Positions 21,491 through 32,810 of a stretch of DNA of 64,000 nucleotides are shown in pieces (within the stretch, counting starts at the first letter, position 1; every line of letters begins with the position of its first letter). The position numbers and the translations under genes are program-made. The notes beneath the pieces were generated by a model. That model had not been told where the DNA came from. It did not search any database and saw only the letters and a list, made by a program, of their open reading frames with translations. The stretch comes from Amyelois transitella (Eukaryota > Arthropoda > Insecta > Lepidoptera > Pyralidae), in the NCBI RefSeq assembly GCF_032362555.1, contig NC_083513.1, forward strand, positions 3,782,001 through 3,846,000, in the 5' to 3' direction.

Positions 21491-22555
21491 ATTTCAGGAA
21501 AAATACTGTCTTTATCTAATGTGTGCTAATAATATGTGACCACAACTGCTCACGCATACTACGTAATACGATCACCAAAATGGAGAACACCCAACTGAAT
21601 AAAAAGAATGACTGATCTGAAAACAGCTGAATCAGGAAAATGAGGAATCCGAAGAACAGGACGGAGATGCTGATACAAGGCGTTGTTGACAAGCATGACA
21701 TGTTCAACCCAGAAACTCAAAACTATTCCTGTATTGTTCCAGAACCGCAGAATGAATAATTAAAAGACAGATCTGTAGACAGCTTTAAAGAATCCAAAAA
21801 AATACTGCAACTGGAGGAAAACTTTTCAAGACACTGATATTTAACCCAAACGCGGCGCATTGAACTATCAATTCCTGCGCCAATCATTCCGCAGCAACAA
21901 CCAAATCATTCTTTTAAGCAATTAGAGCTAGTATATGTGCCCCCATTCGGCCTTTCATTCTAATAATTCTACCAATAGGCAGTGCAGCCAAACAACTGGG
22001 ATATATCCTGGATTAAAATAGTGGAGAAACATTAGCTGCAGGGACAAATAATTAAATTTAACTGATTTCTAAATCGTATGAACGGATATTACAGAATGAA
22101 TAATAATGGATATGTGGCTGCGGCTGCCACCACGCTTCGTGACATGATCATTAAGTTGGGAAAACCGTACAAGCTGTGAACGGAGATAAAAAACAGATAG
22201 CAATCTCACTGCACTTTTCTGTTTTTCACACACAACTACTCAGCAAATGCTACAACTGGAGAAAGAATATTCACGAAACCTTTATTTAGACCGAACGCGG
22301 CGCATTAAACTGGACGAGGTTCTAAACCTAAATATAAAAATTAAATATACTTCCGGAATCTTCGAATGAAAGAAAAAAAAAACAGGTCTAAAGACAGACT
22401 AATGACAAGAAAAAAGCACATCTGCATCGACACCGTAGATGTAAGTCCAACAACAGAAAAATGCGCCGCAACAACCAAATAATTTGTACAACAATTGGAG
22501 CCAAATGATTCTGCCAATATGTCTGCCGCGTCAGATGCAGCTGCAGTGGCACCTG
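21491..22555 (+). pseudogene. Mosaic of homeobox scraps at the array's right edge
   Basis: Short pieces of the classes above in scrambled order. They include a class B linker at about 21540-21600, a recognition-helix scrap at 21735-21760 ('ttccagaaccgcagaatgaa') followed by a helix 1 scrap ('actgcaactggaggaaaact'), and a longer copy at 22070-22340 ('aatgctacaactggagaaag', 'gcggcgcattaaactggacg'). Stops occur throughout. Confidence 0.65.
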
Positions 22556-22720
22556 GAATATAATCACGTCTATATCCCTGGTGGGGTAGACAGCCCCAAC
22601 AGTCTTGAAATACTGATAGGCCACGATCAGCTGTTTGGTTTATACTGATAGAATTGAGATTCGTATAAAGTGACAGGTTGCAAGCCCGTCGCTCAGAAAA
22701 AGAAGAATCCCAAGTTTATA
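22556..22720 (-). repeat. RTE-tailed SINE (family 1), truncated
   Basis: Recognised by 'aatcacgtctatatccctgg', 'ggggtagacagccccaacag' and 'gtgacaggttgcaagcccgt'. The 5' part is missing beyond about 22720. Confidence 0.7.
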
Positions 22721-22774
22721 ATAAATACTGGATATACTATGTATAATAAATTACGGAAGAATTTTTGCGGGGGC

Positions 22775-23566
22775 GCATCGTCCCCAGAATTTCAGATCGT
22801 GGATCGGGATTATTACTCGTACGACGTTACAAACAAAGAAATGAGGTGAGTTTGATATTCCATAATACAAAAGCCGTACTCCTTTTGTACCCCTTTTTAT
22901 TGATCGACTAGGTACTGGATTTTCTTGTGATATGCCTGTTCATAGAAAAACTTATTGGATCATGGTAATTTTGTTTATTTACTTTGTGGCTGTTTGTTGA
23001 ATCCGTGGCAATGAGATCTGATTTATCAAAATAATATACGAATACAGCCAATATTAATATATATAAAAAATCTCACAGTTTTGCTCAAGACAAATCTCAA
23101 ACCCAAGAAACTGGATAAACATCCACTTTCTTTGGGAATATTTCAATGTTTTCTTCTAGAGATCGGCCTTGCAACCGATATACAAATTTTTTAAGACTTG
23201 AATCCCATTCATTTTTGTGTCGGTTAGTCAATCTCATTATAACTCAAAAATATTTTATTCTTGCTTATACGATACCTTCCAAGACAATAATATTTTATGT
23301 GTTTTAGATAATAGGTGTCTAATTATATATATTTTTTATTACAGACACCTAATTTGCGAAACTACGAGATACCTCAGCAGAATATGGACCCTGCCCCATG
23401 CTGCCTATTCCACCACCGCCACCGCCATCTTGCCTCGCAATGGTTTTACCATGAATGGAAACATTCACTTCATGTAGAACAACTATAATGGTCATCACCA
23501 GACATTTAATGGATATCACAGTGATATCAGAGGTGTCCTAAATGGAATACCTCAAGGAATGAGGTG
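22775..23566 (+). pseudogene. Shx remnant: exon 1, intron and start of exon 2
   Basis: The intron of this remnant (from about 22850) aligns with the Shx introns ('gatcgactaggtactggatt', 'cttattggatcatggtaatt'), so the preceding segment (about 22775-22849, 'cgtacgacgttacaaacaaa') should be its exon 1. The acceptor 'tttttattacag' at about 23344 leads into 'acacctaatttgcgaaacta', with proline-rich sequence and 'atgaatggaaacattcactt'. A stop (tag, about 23475) and frameshifts break it, and homology ends near 23566 before any homeobox. The end resembles the fragment at the start of the window ('caaggaatga(a/g)gtgc'). Confidence 0.65.
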
Positions 23567-24340
23567 CGGGTCCTCTTTTTTTATAAAGTTCATTTTGTTC
23601 TTATTAAGTTACATTCTTCTAAATAATGTGTTGTTTGTGACTATTTAATTTTAATAAATAAATGTGTATTATTGTTAATATTTCGTTTTCTTATAAGTAC
23701 GAGTAAGTATATCTTAAATTTATTATTTTGTTAGCCCATAATTGAAAAATCGAAAATATTGTCAACTTGTTTTTTCACTGCCTACACGGCAATTCAAAAC
23801 TTTTTACTATATTTTTGTATTATCATAAAAACCATCATATTATCAGCCACGGAACAGAACCACAGAACAGCTTTAATACCAAAAAAAATAACTTGATTTC
23901 GATGTGATTTTGAATTGATTCGATCGGAATTTGAAGCTCATAGGAATATATAAAAACACATAAAAACATTAACTTATTGAGATTACTTAGGTACAATTGG
24001 TTCTAATACTTATGCTTGTGTTCGACTGCGTGCATACTCGTAGAAATATGAAATCGTTTTTAACCTTTAGATATTGCAATGTTACAAATTTTGTTCTTTC
24101 TTAAAAAAGTCTAATTCTAACTAACTAACAAAAACAACGAATAGTAGAAATATAGTTTTAATTTTAAAAAGTATGTCAACCTTATTATAGTATATTAATT
24201 CGTTAATTTTAATTCTTAGTACGGTATCCGAACAAATGATATATACGAGTATTATTAATTTTATGTACGAACTGACATACAGCGTTTGCTACTGGGATTC
24301 GGAACCCTTTTATATGTTAAGATTTTATAATATGATTAAG
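23567..24340. other. Non-coding AT-rich DNA
   Basis: It replaces the missing homeobox of the preceding remnant, so an old insertion or deletion edge lies at about 23566. No gene is seen. Confidence 0.45.
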
Positions 24341-24346
24341 TATTGT

Positions 24347-24450
24347 GGCCTCTGTGGCGCAGCGGTAGTACGCTTGTCTGGGACACCGGAGGTCCCGGGT
24401 TCTAATCCCAGCCAGGAACTTACTTCGAGGCTTACTCAATATGTGTAATT
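24347..24450 (+). repeat. tRNA-derived SINE head (family 2)
   Basis: 'ggcctctgtggcgcagcggt' (A box) and 'cgggttctaatcccagccag' (B box) lie at tRNA spacing, followed by 'aacttacttcgaggcttact'. The body found in the 50.2-50.5 kb copy is deleted here. It is not a functional tRNA gene: no cloverleaf with a closing acceptor stem is evident. Confidence 0.75.
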
Positions 24451-24740
24451 TGTCCTGTATATATTTCTATTTATGCTTGCATTACATAATGATCAAATTC
24501 CTACAGACTTTGACAGTATTGAAATTATTTTATTGATAGAAAATTGACAGATAAGCAAGATCGATCAAATTGTTATCTAATCTGTTTGGTAATTTACTAA
24601 GTTATTTCTCCTGGATGCGGTTACACATAGAAGACCCGATGTTCTCTTTAAAAAGTAGGTAATTTTAAAATGTTTCTCCTTTTTTCATATCAAAAGATTC
24701 TGATAAATTGACTGACATTTATCAACTGCTTTTTACATTC

Positions 24741-24985
24741 ATGCATATAATCACGTCTTTGTCCATTACGGGGTATACAGGGCTAAAAATCTCGAAAAGA
24801 CTAGCAAGCCACGAATTTGATTACCCAGGTTACCAAAGTGAAATAAAACCTTTAACTCTATGCTAGAATTAAGATTCAAATAGTTGCTAACCTATTGCTA
24901 CAAGAAAAATCCCAAGTATAATAATAGCCTTTGCTTGATCGACTTTTACATTTTGCATGGGAAGACAAGCAGACCAGCTCAACAT
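24741..24985 (-). repeat. RTE-tailed SINE (family 1), strongly decayed
   Basis: 'ataatcacgtctttgtccat', 'acggggtatacagggctaaa' and 'cgaaaagactagcaagccac' mark it. An unrelated short stretch interrupts it near 24830. Confidence 0.55.
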
Positions 24986-25319
24986 GGAAGCTACTTTACG
25001 ATGTAACTCCTTTTCTAATATTGATTGACACGTAATAACCGTTCTGAGTAATTGATAACGTTGGTTTAATTTATTTTACCACTAGCGACCCGATCCGACT
25101 TCGCATGTGGCAGAACATTCGATTCCTACGTGTTTAAATGTGATTTATATATTGTAACGGGAAAATATAGCTGAATGGGAAATTGATTATTTTTTAAATT
25201 AAAAGGTAAATCATATGGAATCATTGGGATGCGAGGTACTCGTATAAGCACTGTTTGACCGACTGCTGGACCAGTCAAAACTATTGCATCGATTACGTTA
25301 TTGCGAGAAATTTAGATAA

Positions 25320-25361
25320 TTTGAAATTAATTATCTACATTAGTAGATAATTAATTTCAAA
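25320..25361. repeat. Perfect hairpin, 19-bp arms, 4-nt loop
   Basis: 'tttgaaattaattatctac', loop atta, then the exact inverse. Confidence 0.9.
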
Positions 25362-26159
25362 CCAACAACTAAAAAAAATATTTAAGAACCAAAATGTAAT
25401 ATCGCAAAAACAAATGAGCTCGCAAGCAACGCCTCTCCTTGCAGTGTCATATTTTGATCTCATTTTATATCGATGTTATTTTAAAATTGTAATAATCTTC
25501 TAAGATGTTCGTTGAAATTAAGTAATGTCAAAGACAATTTTGTTCAGAAATAAATACTCTTAATCAACAAAACATTTTTTTGGATAAAGATTAATATTAT
25601 TCCGTCGAAACAAATCTTAATAAATAATGCATTAATTTCGACCAACTATGATTACCGTAAAAACGGTCCTAGTGAGCTAATCTTAAAAGATAGACATATA
25701 CTATCGCGGCCATTTTTTTTAAGATTTTTTCAAGAGAAATAATTCTTTCATACATATATTTTGGTATCTTAAACCGTTTTCGCAGCGCACGCAACGCGTG
25801 AAAACGGCCCTCAATGATGAATAATTTTCCCCGTTTTTTTCACATTTTCCATTATTTCTTCGCTCCTAATAGTTGCAGCGTGATGTTATGTAGCCTTAAG
25901 CCTTCCTCAATAAATGGTCTATTTAACGCAAAAAGTATCTTTCAGTTCGAACCAGTAGTTCTTGAGATTAGCGCGTTCAAACAAACAAACTCTTCAGCTT
26001 TATAATATTAGTAAGTATAGATTACTCGCAGGAGGAAGCATCTTAAAATAAATAAGATTAATTACGCCACTTGTAGAATTGGCTTGAATTAAGTGAACTT
26101 TAGATCTTAAATATCTATATACTTTTTCTGAATGAAACCGTTGCTTTCTCCACACGCTG

Positions 26160-26255
26160 CACCATTTTTATCGCGCGAAAAACTATTGCTGTTTCGTTTT
26201 TTGTAGTGGCGTGAAACGATACTATTTCGCGCGGTAACAACGGCGTCGGGCGTGC
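26160..26255. repeat. GC-rich palindromic element
   Basis: 'accatttttatcgcgcgaaa' on the left is roughly inverted on the right as 'tatttcgcgcggtaacaac', with a central 'gtttcg...cgtgaaac'. A related CGCGCGAAA palindrome lies at about 60395-60440. GC content stands out from the surroundings. Confidence 0.5.
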
Positions 26256-26599
26256 CATACTACGGACGCTGGAAATGTTATTCATTGTGAGTTACTTTTA
26301 AATGGTCTTTATTTTATGAATCACAGATATATTAAATTAAGTTAAGAAAGTCATCGATTTTTGGCAGTAGCAAGCGTGACGTATAAAGACATATATACAT
26401 ATAGTCACGTCTTAAAAAGCTAAAATCTAAATATTAAAGCTAATTTGAAACTGCAAGAAATGGGATTATGACGCCATTTCAAAATTTTTCCAGTATAATA
26501 AATATCTTCCATGCTGACAATACACATAATGTGGGCCAGCTACTTCTTTTCCCATACTGATTATAAATCAATTTAAATCTTAATTTTATCATTTACCTA

Positions 26600-26711
26600 T
26601 ACAGCTATTTGTAAATACCTTCATATTGTCACTTCTTTATAAGTTAGGCACAGCCAACAGTCTCGCAAAGACTGACAGGTCATGTTAAGCTGTATGGTTT
26701 AAATATACATA
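26600..26711 (-). repeat. RTE-tailed SINE split by the LINE insertion
   Basis: 'cagccaacagtctcgcaaag' and 'actgacaggtcatgttaagc' belong to a family 1 SINE. It is cut after 'tatggtttaaatatacata', and its continuation resembles the DNA right of the LINE ('agaatttagatcaaat', from 29343). The LINE therefore landed inside an older SINE. Confidence 0.6.
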
Positions 26712-29327
26712 CATACATACATACATAAAATCACGCCTCTTTCCCGGAGGGGTAGGCAGAGACTACCTCTTTCCACTTGCCACGATCTCTGCATACTTCT
26801 TTCGCTTCGTCCACATTCATAACTCTCTTCATACAAGCTCGGCGGTTTCGGGTACTTTTGACCTGACCCTTTACCAGGACGTCCTTAATTTGATCAAGAT
26901 ACGTTCGTCTAGGTCTTCCCACTCCGACCTTTCCCTCCACACTCTCCTTGTATATCTGCTTAGTCAACCTGCTTTCATTCATCCTCTCCACATGACCGAA
27001 CCATCTTAACATACCCTTTTCTATTCCTGTAACTACATCTTCTTTCACATCACAACATTCCCTTATCACGCTGTTCCTTATCCTGTCACTCAATTTCACA
27101 CCCATCATACTCCTTAACGCTCTCATTTCCACTGCATTTATTCTGCTTTCATGCTTCTTTTGCCATACCCAACTTTCACTCCCATACATTAATGTCGGGA
27201 CCAACACGCCCCTGTGCACAGCCAGTCGAGCCTTTTTGGATAGTTTCTGACTGCTCATAAAGGCATGCAAAGCTCCATTCACCATGTTCCCCGCGTTCAC
27301 TCTCCTTTCAATATCACTATCATACTTGCCATCTGATGTAAACTTTGATCCTAGATATACAAACTCTTTCACTTGCTCCACTTTTTCTCCTCCAATCAAA
27401 ATATTACATGCTGTCATTTCTTTCTCCATTTCAAAAACCAGTGTTTTAGTTTTACTTACGTTCACTTTCATTCCTTTCTCTTTTAAAGCTTCATGCATAC
27501 AGTTTACCATCTCCTGTAACTCCTCCGCTGATGACGCCAGTATAACCTGATCGTCGGCATAGAGCAGACATTTGACGAGTAACTCATTCATCCTTAATCC
27601 ACTTTTAGACTCTTTCAAATCTGTCAAGCAGCTATCCATAAATAGGTTGAACAGCCACGGTGACGCAACACATCCTTGCCTAACGCCTTTCTCAATCTTA
27701 AACCACTCAGTGTGCGCTCCGTTTATCCTGACACAAGCACTCGAATCCTCATATAAGGATTTCAGTGCTCGTATTAAGAGACTGCTCACCCCATGCATAG
27801 AAAGTGCTGACCACAATTCATTCCTCTCAACTCTGTCATAGGCCTTTTCCAGATCTACGAATGTGCAATAGACTTTTTGACTCTTGGCCAAAAACTTTTC
27901 GGCTATGCACCGCAAGGAAAAGACCTGATCAGTACATCCCATTCCCTTTCGAAATCCCACTTGAGCATCCCATATTTTGTCATCAGTTTCATTCCTGACT
28001 CTATTAATCAATACCTTAGCATACAATTTGCCGACGACGCTAAGCAGGCTTATACCACGATAATTTTTGCAGTCCAGCTGTGACCCTTTTCCTTTGTAAA
28101 GTGGCACGATAACAGCCTTACACCAATCTTTTGGTACTCGGCCGCTTCTCCAACACAAATTGAAAAGGCAGTACAACTGACTAGCTACTACGCCTTTTCC
28201 TGCTTTAAGCATCTCGACCGACACTCTATCACACCCAGCAGCCTTTCCCGCTTTCATACTCTTAAGTGCTTCCACAATTTCGAACATTTCAATTTCGCCT
28301 TCCATCTCATTCTCTTTTTCTTCGCTATAGCAGAAATCTTTCTTATTTCCTTCCTTTTTTTCAAATAAACTTTCAAAATAGTCCTTCCATATCTTTAGTA
28401 CACATTCTTCTCCTTTCACAACGCTACCATCCTGGCATCTGATCCTAGTCAGCTCTCTGGTTATAGTATTTCCTCGGGCTGACCTTACGGATTTCCAGAA
28501 TACTTTCAGATTTGACTGAAAGTCTTCTGATAGCCTTTTATCAAAATCCTCTTTATACTCTTCTTTCTTTCTAATCACAGCTTTCTTAACCAAATCTTTC
28601 ATTTTCTTATATTCCTTACGTGCTTCATTCACATCTTCATCTATAACCTCTTGCATTCTTAAGTTAGCTTTTGCTGCTAACAAATCCAGCCATGCTTTCT
28701 TCTTTAATCGCACAAGTTCTTGCACATCTTTACTCATCCACGCATTTTTGTGATTTTTTCCTTTCCTTCTTCTACTTACACCACACACTTCAACAGCTAC
28801 TTTCACAATTCTTTCTTTAAATTCCTTCCATCCATCTTCAATATCGCTCATTTCCTCTAAATCTTCAAATTCATCCTTCAGTCTATTAATATACTTCTTA
28901 CCTACATCCATATCTTGCAAATTTTCTACTTTTACTCTTTCCAAAGCGCTGGTTTGCTCCCTTACCCTGTGCCGCCAGCGATTGAAGATACCCCTTATCC
29001 GGGATATCACCAGTAAATGGTCCGAGTCAATGCCAGCACCGCGATATGCACGGGTATCCAGCACTTTGTTCTTCAATCTTTCATCTACAATCACAAAGTC
29101 TATCATACTTTTTAAAATACCTTCCACTCTTGTGTAGGTGTGGATCTCTTTATGTTGAAACATTGAGTTCGACACAAAAAGATCCCACTCTAGACAAATT
29201 TCTAATACACTTCTTCCATTATCATTCACCTTTTCGTCACCAAACGCACCAAGCACCTTTTCATATCCATCACGCTTTACACCCACCCATCCATTAAAAT
29301 CACCTAACATAATAAATATACAATTTT
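26712..29327 (-). mobile_element. 5'-truncated RTE-like non-LTR retrotransposon
   Basis: A LINE of about 2.6 kb lies between 15-bp direct repeats 'gtttaaatatacata' (26697-26711 and 29328-29342), a target-site duplication. The 3' end has a short (ATGT)n tail directly behind the stop codon and no long poly-A, as in RTE-type elements. The 5' end is cut inside the endonuclease domain. The single long open frame suggests a fairly recent insertion. The exact clade is my inference from the tail and protein style. Confidence 0.85.
26731..29310 (-). CDS. LINE ORF2: endonuclease end plus reverse transcriptase
   Basis: An 859-aa open frame begins in mid-protein: the first residues, MLGDFNGWVG, are the GDFN motif of an apurinic-type endonuclease, and the frame stays open a little further upstream (IFIMLGDF). 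SDHLLV (residues about 95-100) is the endonuclease's final His motif. The reverse transcriptase follows: LYKGKGSQLDCKNYRGISLL, then FVDLEKAYDRVER, GVRQGCVASPWLFN and the active site YADD at residues 584-587. A C-terminal part with GWFGHVERM-like sequence (MLRWFGHVERMNESRLTKQI) and GVGRPRRTYLDQI ends SAYPSGKEA. The catalytic residues look intact, but the missing endonuclease front would prevent autonomous movement. Confidence 0.88.
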   Translation of the reverse strand: MLGDFNGWVGVKRDGYEKVLGAFGDEKVNDNGRSVLEICLEWDLFVSNSMFQHKEIHTYTRVEGILKSMIDFVIVDERLKNKVLDTRAYRGAGIDSDHLLVISRIRGIFNRWRHRVREQTSALERVKVENLQDMDVGKKYINRLKDEFEDLEEMSDIEDGWKEFKERIVKVAVEVCGVSRRRKGKNHKNAWMSKDVQELVRLKKKAWLDLLAAKANLRMQEVIDEDVNEARKEYKKMKDLVKKAVIRKKEEYKEDFDKRLSEDFQSNLKVFWKSVRSARGNTITRELTRIRCQDGSVVKGEECVLKIWKDYFESLFEKKEGNKKDFCYSEEKENEMEGEIEMFEIVEALKSMKAGKAAGCDRVSVEMLKAGKGVVASQLYCLFNLCWRSGRVPKDWCKAVIVPLYKGKGSQLDCKNYRGISLLSVVGKLYAKVLINRVRNETDDKIWDAQVGFRKGMGCTDQVFSLRCIAEKFLAKSQKVYCTFVDLEKAYDRVERNELWSALSMHGVSSLLIRALKSLYEDSSACVRINGAHTEWFKIEKGVRQGCVASPWLFNLFMDSCLTDLKESKSGLRMNELLVKCLLYADDQVILASSAEELQEMVNCMHEALKEKGMKVNVSKTKTLVFEMEKEMTACNILIGGEKVEQVKEFVYLGSKFTSDGKYDSDIERRVNAGNMVNGALHAFMSSQKLSKKARLAVHRGVLVPTLMYGSESWVWQKKHESRINAVEMRALRSMMGVKLSDRIRNSVIRECCDVKEDVVTGIEKGMLRWFGHVERMNESRLTKQIYKESVEGKVGVGRPRRTYLDQIKDVLVKGQVKSTRNRRACMKRVMNVDEAKEVCRDRGKWKEVVSAYPSGKEA

Positions 29328-29342
29328 GTTTAAATATACATA

Positions 29343-31120
29343 GAATTTAGATCAAATTGTGCCTACACGAACGCTATTAACCAATATCAAGAAGGAATAT
29401 GCCTTATTTTCTCTCTCTTTCTATCTTACTCATTAACTATGGCCCTAATTATGAAAGGCAATTTACCAATCACCCTGTATATACTAGTAGTACTAACAAG
29501 AATTCACTGTTTACCATGCACAAATGGCACCAACTGGTTCTAGTAAATACTTATTTCACAAACAAATTAACAAATAGGCATGACGACTTATTTTTGTTTT
29601 GGTGGTTATTAATTTAGTTTCATAACAACTAGAACATTAGTGAAATAATCTTATTTTAAACAAAAAGTACCTGAGATATAACGAAGTACTTAACGCATTA
29701 CTTGGACGAGTCCAAAACGTCTCTTACAAACGCTATTTAAGTATGACAGGTAGTCATCAGGTGGCAGCTATCTTAATTATTACGTTTATGGATATGATGT
29801 CTTAATAAAAGATGTTCCATATTTTTTTTATTCACTGATGACATAGTTGTTTTTAAATTATTTTGAATTTTTAAACTTGTCTTTTCCATCATAATATTGA
29901 ATGGCTATAAAATATTTATATATATTTAATTACAACTTAAAAGTCACATAATGTGTTCTGTCATGTTTTTTCTAGTTTATTTTGTTGAAGACCTTCTAAT
30001 CATCCCTATTGTCCAGCCCAATCTGTTATACTTCTCATTGAAGGGTTCATCCATACATATCCATATATATAATAATAAAATAGTAACCAACCGATAGCTA
30101 AGGTAAGATAAGCTAATATCCTTCTAAGGGGTGTCAGATTTTTCAGTGAACTTTTATGGCGAACGTTGTCGCGGGCAATAGCTAGTCAAAGATATTTTAT
30201 TCTAACACTAGATAAGGTTGAAAGTAATCAAGGTGTGTGTTATAGAAAAATAGTAAAACTTTAAATTAGATAAAACTTAACCCCGCATAGCTATCTAATG
30301 TAGAACCCTAAATAGGTTAAGCTTCAAATGTTATAAGTTTAACGAAAATGGAGTTTGTTTTTCCTGTAAAGAGCTGCAGATCAACTTGGGGCAAAAAAAT
30401 TTTTTTTATGTACACTATTATGTCTGTAATGCCATCTTATTTTGATGAAATTAGAAGGGGACAATAAAATTGGTCGGGTGGTATTTGAGATATTCACAAT
30501 TTTGTAAAAAAATAAAAATTTTATCGACGTTATTAAACAAAAAGAACTTTAAAGAAGAAGTTCAGAACAACTACTTTTATGTTTATTGTGTACAAGTATG
30601 CAATCATCATCATCGTTAATATCCCAATGGCATCATTAGTTGCTTCATAGTCCAGGGTCTATGGAAACCCGAACTATTGTTCCGATTAGTGGCACTTAGC
30701 AAAGAAGTCGGGATAATTATCTCTTCCTAACAATTGATAAGGGTTCTTTAATTACTCAGAACTAATGCTAAGAGAGGATGTATCAATAATTGCTGTGGGA
30801 TTTGCGAAAACCTGTATTCTTTTGTAGGTGACACTAAACTATCACTTGTGCGCAGCAAGTAATGACAGCTAGTATATAATAAAGGCAAAAATGTGGGTGG
30901 ACATGAAACAACTGTCAAAATTAGTGTCCTATTAATGTACGTTATGATAATTATATCAAAGACAATTAACTATAAATGGTATACTAACGTATCTGTATTA
31001 ATAGAAATTAGTTAATTGTGTATGATTTAGAAATAATAATAGTGATTAAATAACGTTTTTTGGAACACTATATATTGGAAATATGTAATTACCCAATAAT
31101 CAGTACTGCTTACGTTCTTC
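29343..31120. other. Intergenic DNA between LINE and Shx gene
   Basis: AT-rich with repeat scraps (about 30148-30190 'ggcgaacgttgtcgcgggca'; about 30600-30760). No gene is recognised. Confidence 0.45.
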
Positions 31121-31153
31121 ATAGTTTTGTTTGTGTCATTGTCAGTCATACGA

Positions 31154-32598
31154 ATGACAATCATGAAAAATCAAAGTGAGGTCGTTACAAGTTCCTTTTT
31201 TCAAAAGAGGTCATCCGTTTTCAAATACGATTTTATTCGAACTGTAAGTAGTTTTCTGCATTATATTCATTTATTCACATATTCCCGTGTATTTGCCTTG
31301 TGGGGTAGACAGAGCCAGGAGCCTTGAAAGACTTGTAGGCTTCATGCAGCTGTTAGGCTTAATGATAGAATTAGAGATTCAAATGACTGGTTACTGCCCA
31401 TCGCCTTAAATAAGAATCCTAAGTTTATAAGCATATCCCAAGTCCAAGAAAAAATTTCGTCATAATTTTATTGCACAGTAAAGGAAAATCAAACTAAAAT
31501 TTCTCTGAATTGTTATATTAAAAACTAGAAATTGAACTTGATAAATATTAAATGGCTTCTGTTTTTTAGAACTCCCCTCGAGATTCCGGCGGAAAGAAAA
31601 TAAAGAGGATAAGAAGTGCCTTCACGACTGACCAAGTGAATTATTTGGAGAGTGAGTTCAAAAAGTTTCCATACATTGAAACTTCAAGACGAAGAGAAAT
31701 CTCAACTACTTTGAATATTCCTGAACGAGCCGTGAAAATTTGGTTTCAAAATCGTCGAATGAAAGAAAAGAAAGAAAAATTGGAGTGTGAACAAGATATG
31801 CTTCATCAAGATAATCAAAGTGATAAAGAATCTAGTAACGATCCATTAATTAATATATCGGAGATACCATCAGCTAGCGATGACAGATTGAGATCATTGC
31901 CCCATTTGCCATCACTCACCTCGTCGGACGATTTAACAAACACAACCATACACCATGATCCAAAAGCAACTACAGAAGTTTCTGAAGAATTGGTTGACCC
32001 TAAATTATCACCGACACGAGATCAATCGACGTCATATACTGCTACATCACCAGTATCTGAAAAAAGTCCTAGATATAAGTCCTCACCTGAGTTTTCTATT
32101 GATGTATATAAAAAGTATAAAAAATACTTAATTAAAACTAGCCAACACCCAAGAAAACTCGAACCCGACTCGGCACCAAATATAATACAAGAAGAAAAGT
32201 CTGGTGATTGTGAACGATTATCTGAAAATGTTCCTGAGGATTTGTCTCTTAAGAAAGTTAATTCAGAACCGGAATACGATAATGAACATAAAACTGTGCC
32301 TCCAAATAGAATTGAATTATCACCATTTCATTCTCAACCACGTCTGCCTCCAGGAAATATGATTTGGAATGTTATGCCAACGACGCAGCCTGGTCCTTCT
32401 ACGGCTCCGGTAAATAGCAATCATCCATTAATGTTAGCTGCATGTCAAGAACAAACAGTACCAAAGAAAATTTGTAATTGCAATTGTCATGCATCAATAG
32501 TGAATTCAACAGAAGCCACATCACCTCTTGCTCAATACATGTTAACTGCAGTGTCTCTTCAAAATCTCTCCAATTATCCGAATAAGCCACTAGGTTAA
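31154..32598 (+). CDS. Shx: Shx homeodomain protein, subfamily member 1
   Basis: A homeodomain transcription factor, nuclear. Proposed exons are 31154-31243 (30 codons, MTIMKNQSEVV..., donor gtaagt) and 31570-32598 after 'gttttttag', both phase 0, giving 372 aa. The second exon is firm; the first rests on its open frame, donor and matching phase. The homeodomain covers residues 41-100 (31600-31779) with R5, W48, F49, Q50, N51, R53 and M54 present ([14 protein letters not shown]). Behind it lie blocks shared with the genes at 34.4 and 39.4 kb: HHDPKATT, DPKLSP, SPEFSIDVYKKY, ENVPEDLS (PEDLS at 32233-32247 fits the PxDLS CtBP-binding motif), QPGPSTAPVNSN, VPKKICNCNCH and QYMLTAVSLQNL. A SINE sits in the intron. 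Of the three related genes this has the most normal homeodomain. Confidence 0.85.
31267..31442 (-). repeat. RTE-tailed SINE (family 1) in Shx intron
   Basis: 'cttgtggggtagacagagcc' ... 'aataagaatcctaagtttat' lies wholly within the 326-bp intron, making up about half of it. Confidence 0.7.
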
Positions 32599-32810
32599 GG
32601 TATATTTCAAATAACGGCTAATACCGTCGGTTTTGATAAAATAACGCGCTGCATCGCGCCTGGGTGTGAACAGACCCTTCGTCTGACCTGGATTCTTCAA
32701 GTATTCCAAGTTTCAGCAATTTAGTTGGGAAATCGTAATTATCAGTCAAAATGTCACCGTCGTGATATTAAAAAGGCATAGTATGAAAGAAAGAACGAGA
32801 TCACTTTTTA

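Larger units (their letters stand above)
24990..26590. other. Intergenic DNA with repeat scraps
   Basis: No gene is recognised. Dispersed-repeat edges occur at about 25080 ('actagcgacccgatccgact') and about 25990. The ORF-like stretch at 25814-26005 has no supporting motif. Confidence 0.45.

Noticed and set aside
24347-24450. Possible tRNA gene with A and B boxes
   Set aside because: The promoter boxes are good, but no closed acceptor stem is seen, and the same head continues into a shared SINE body in other copies (50.2-50.5 kb).
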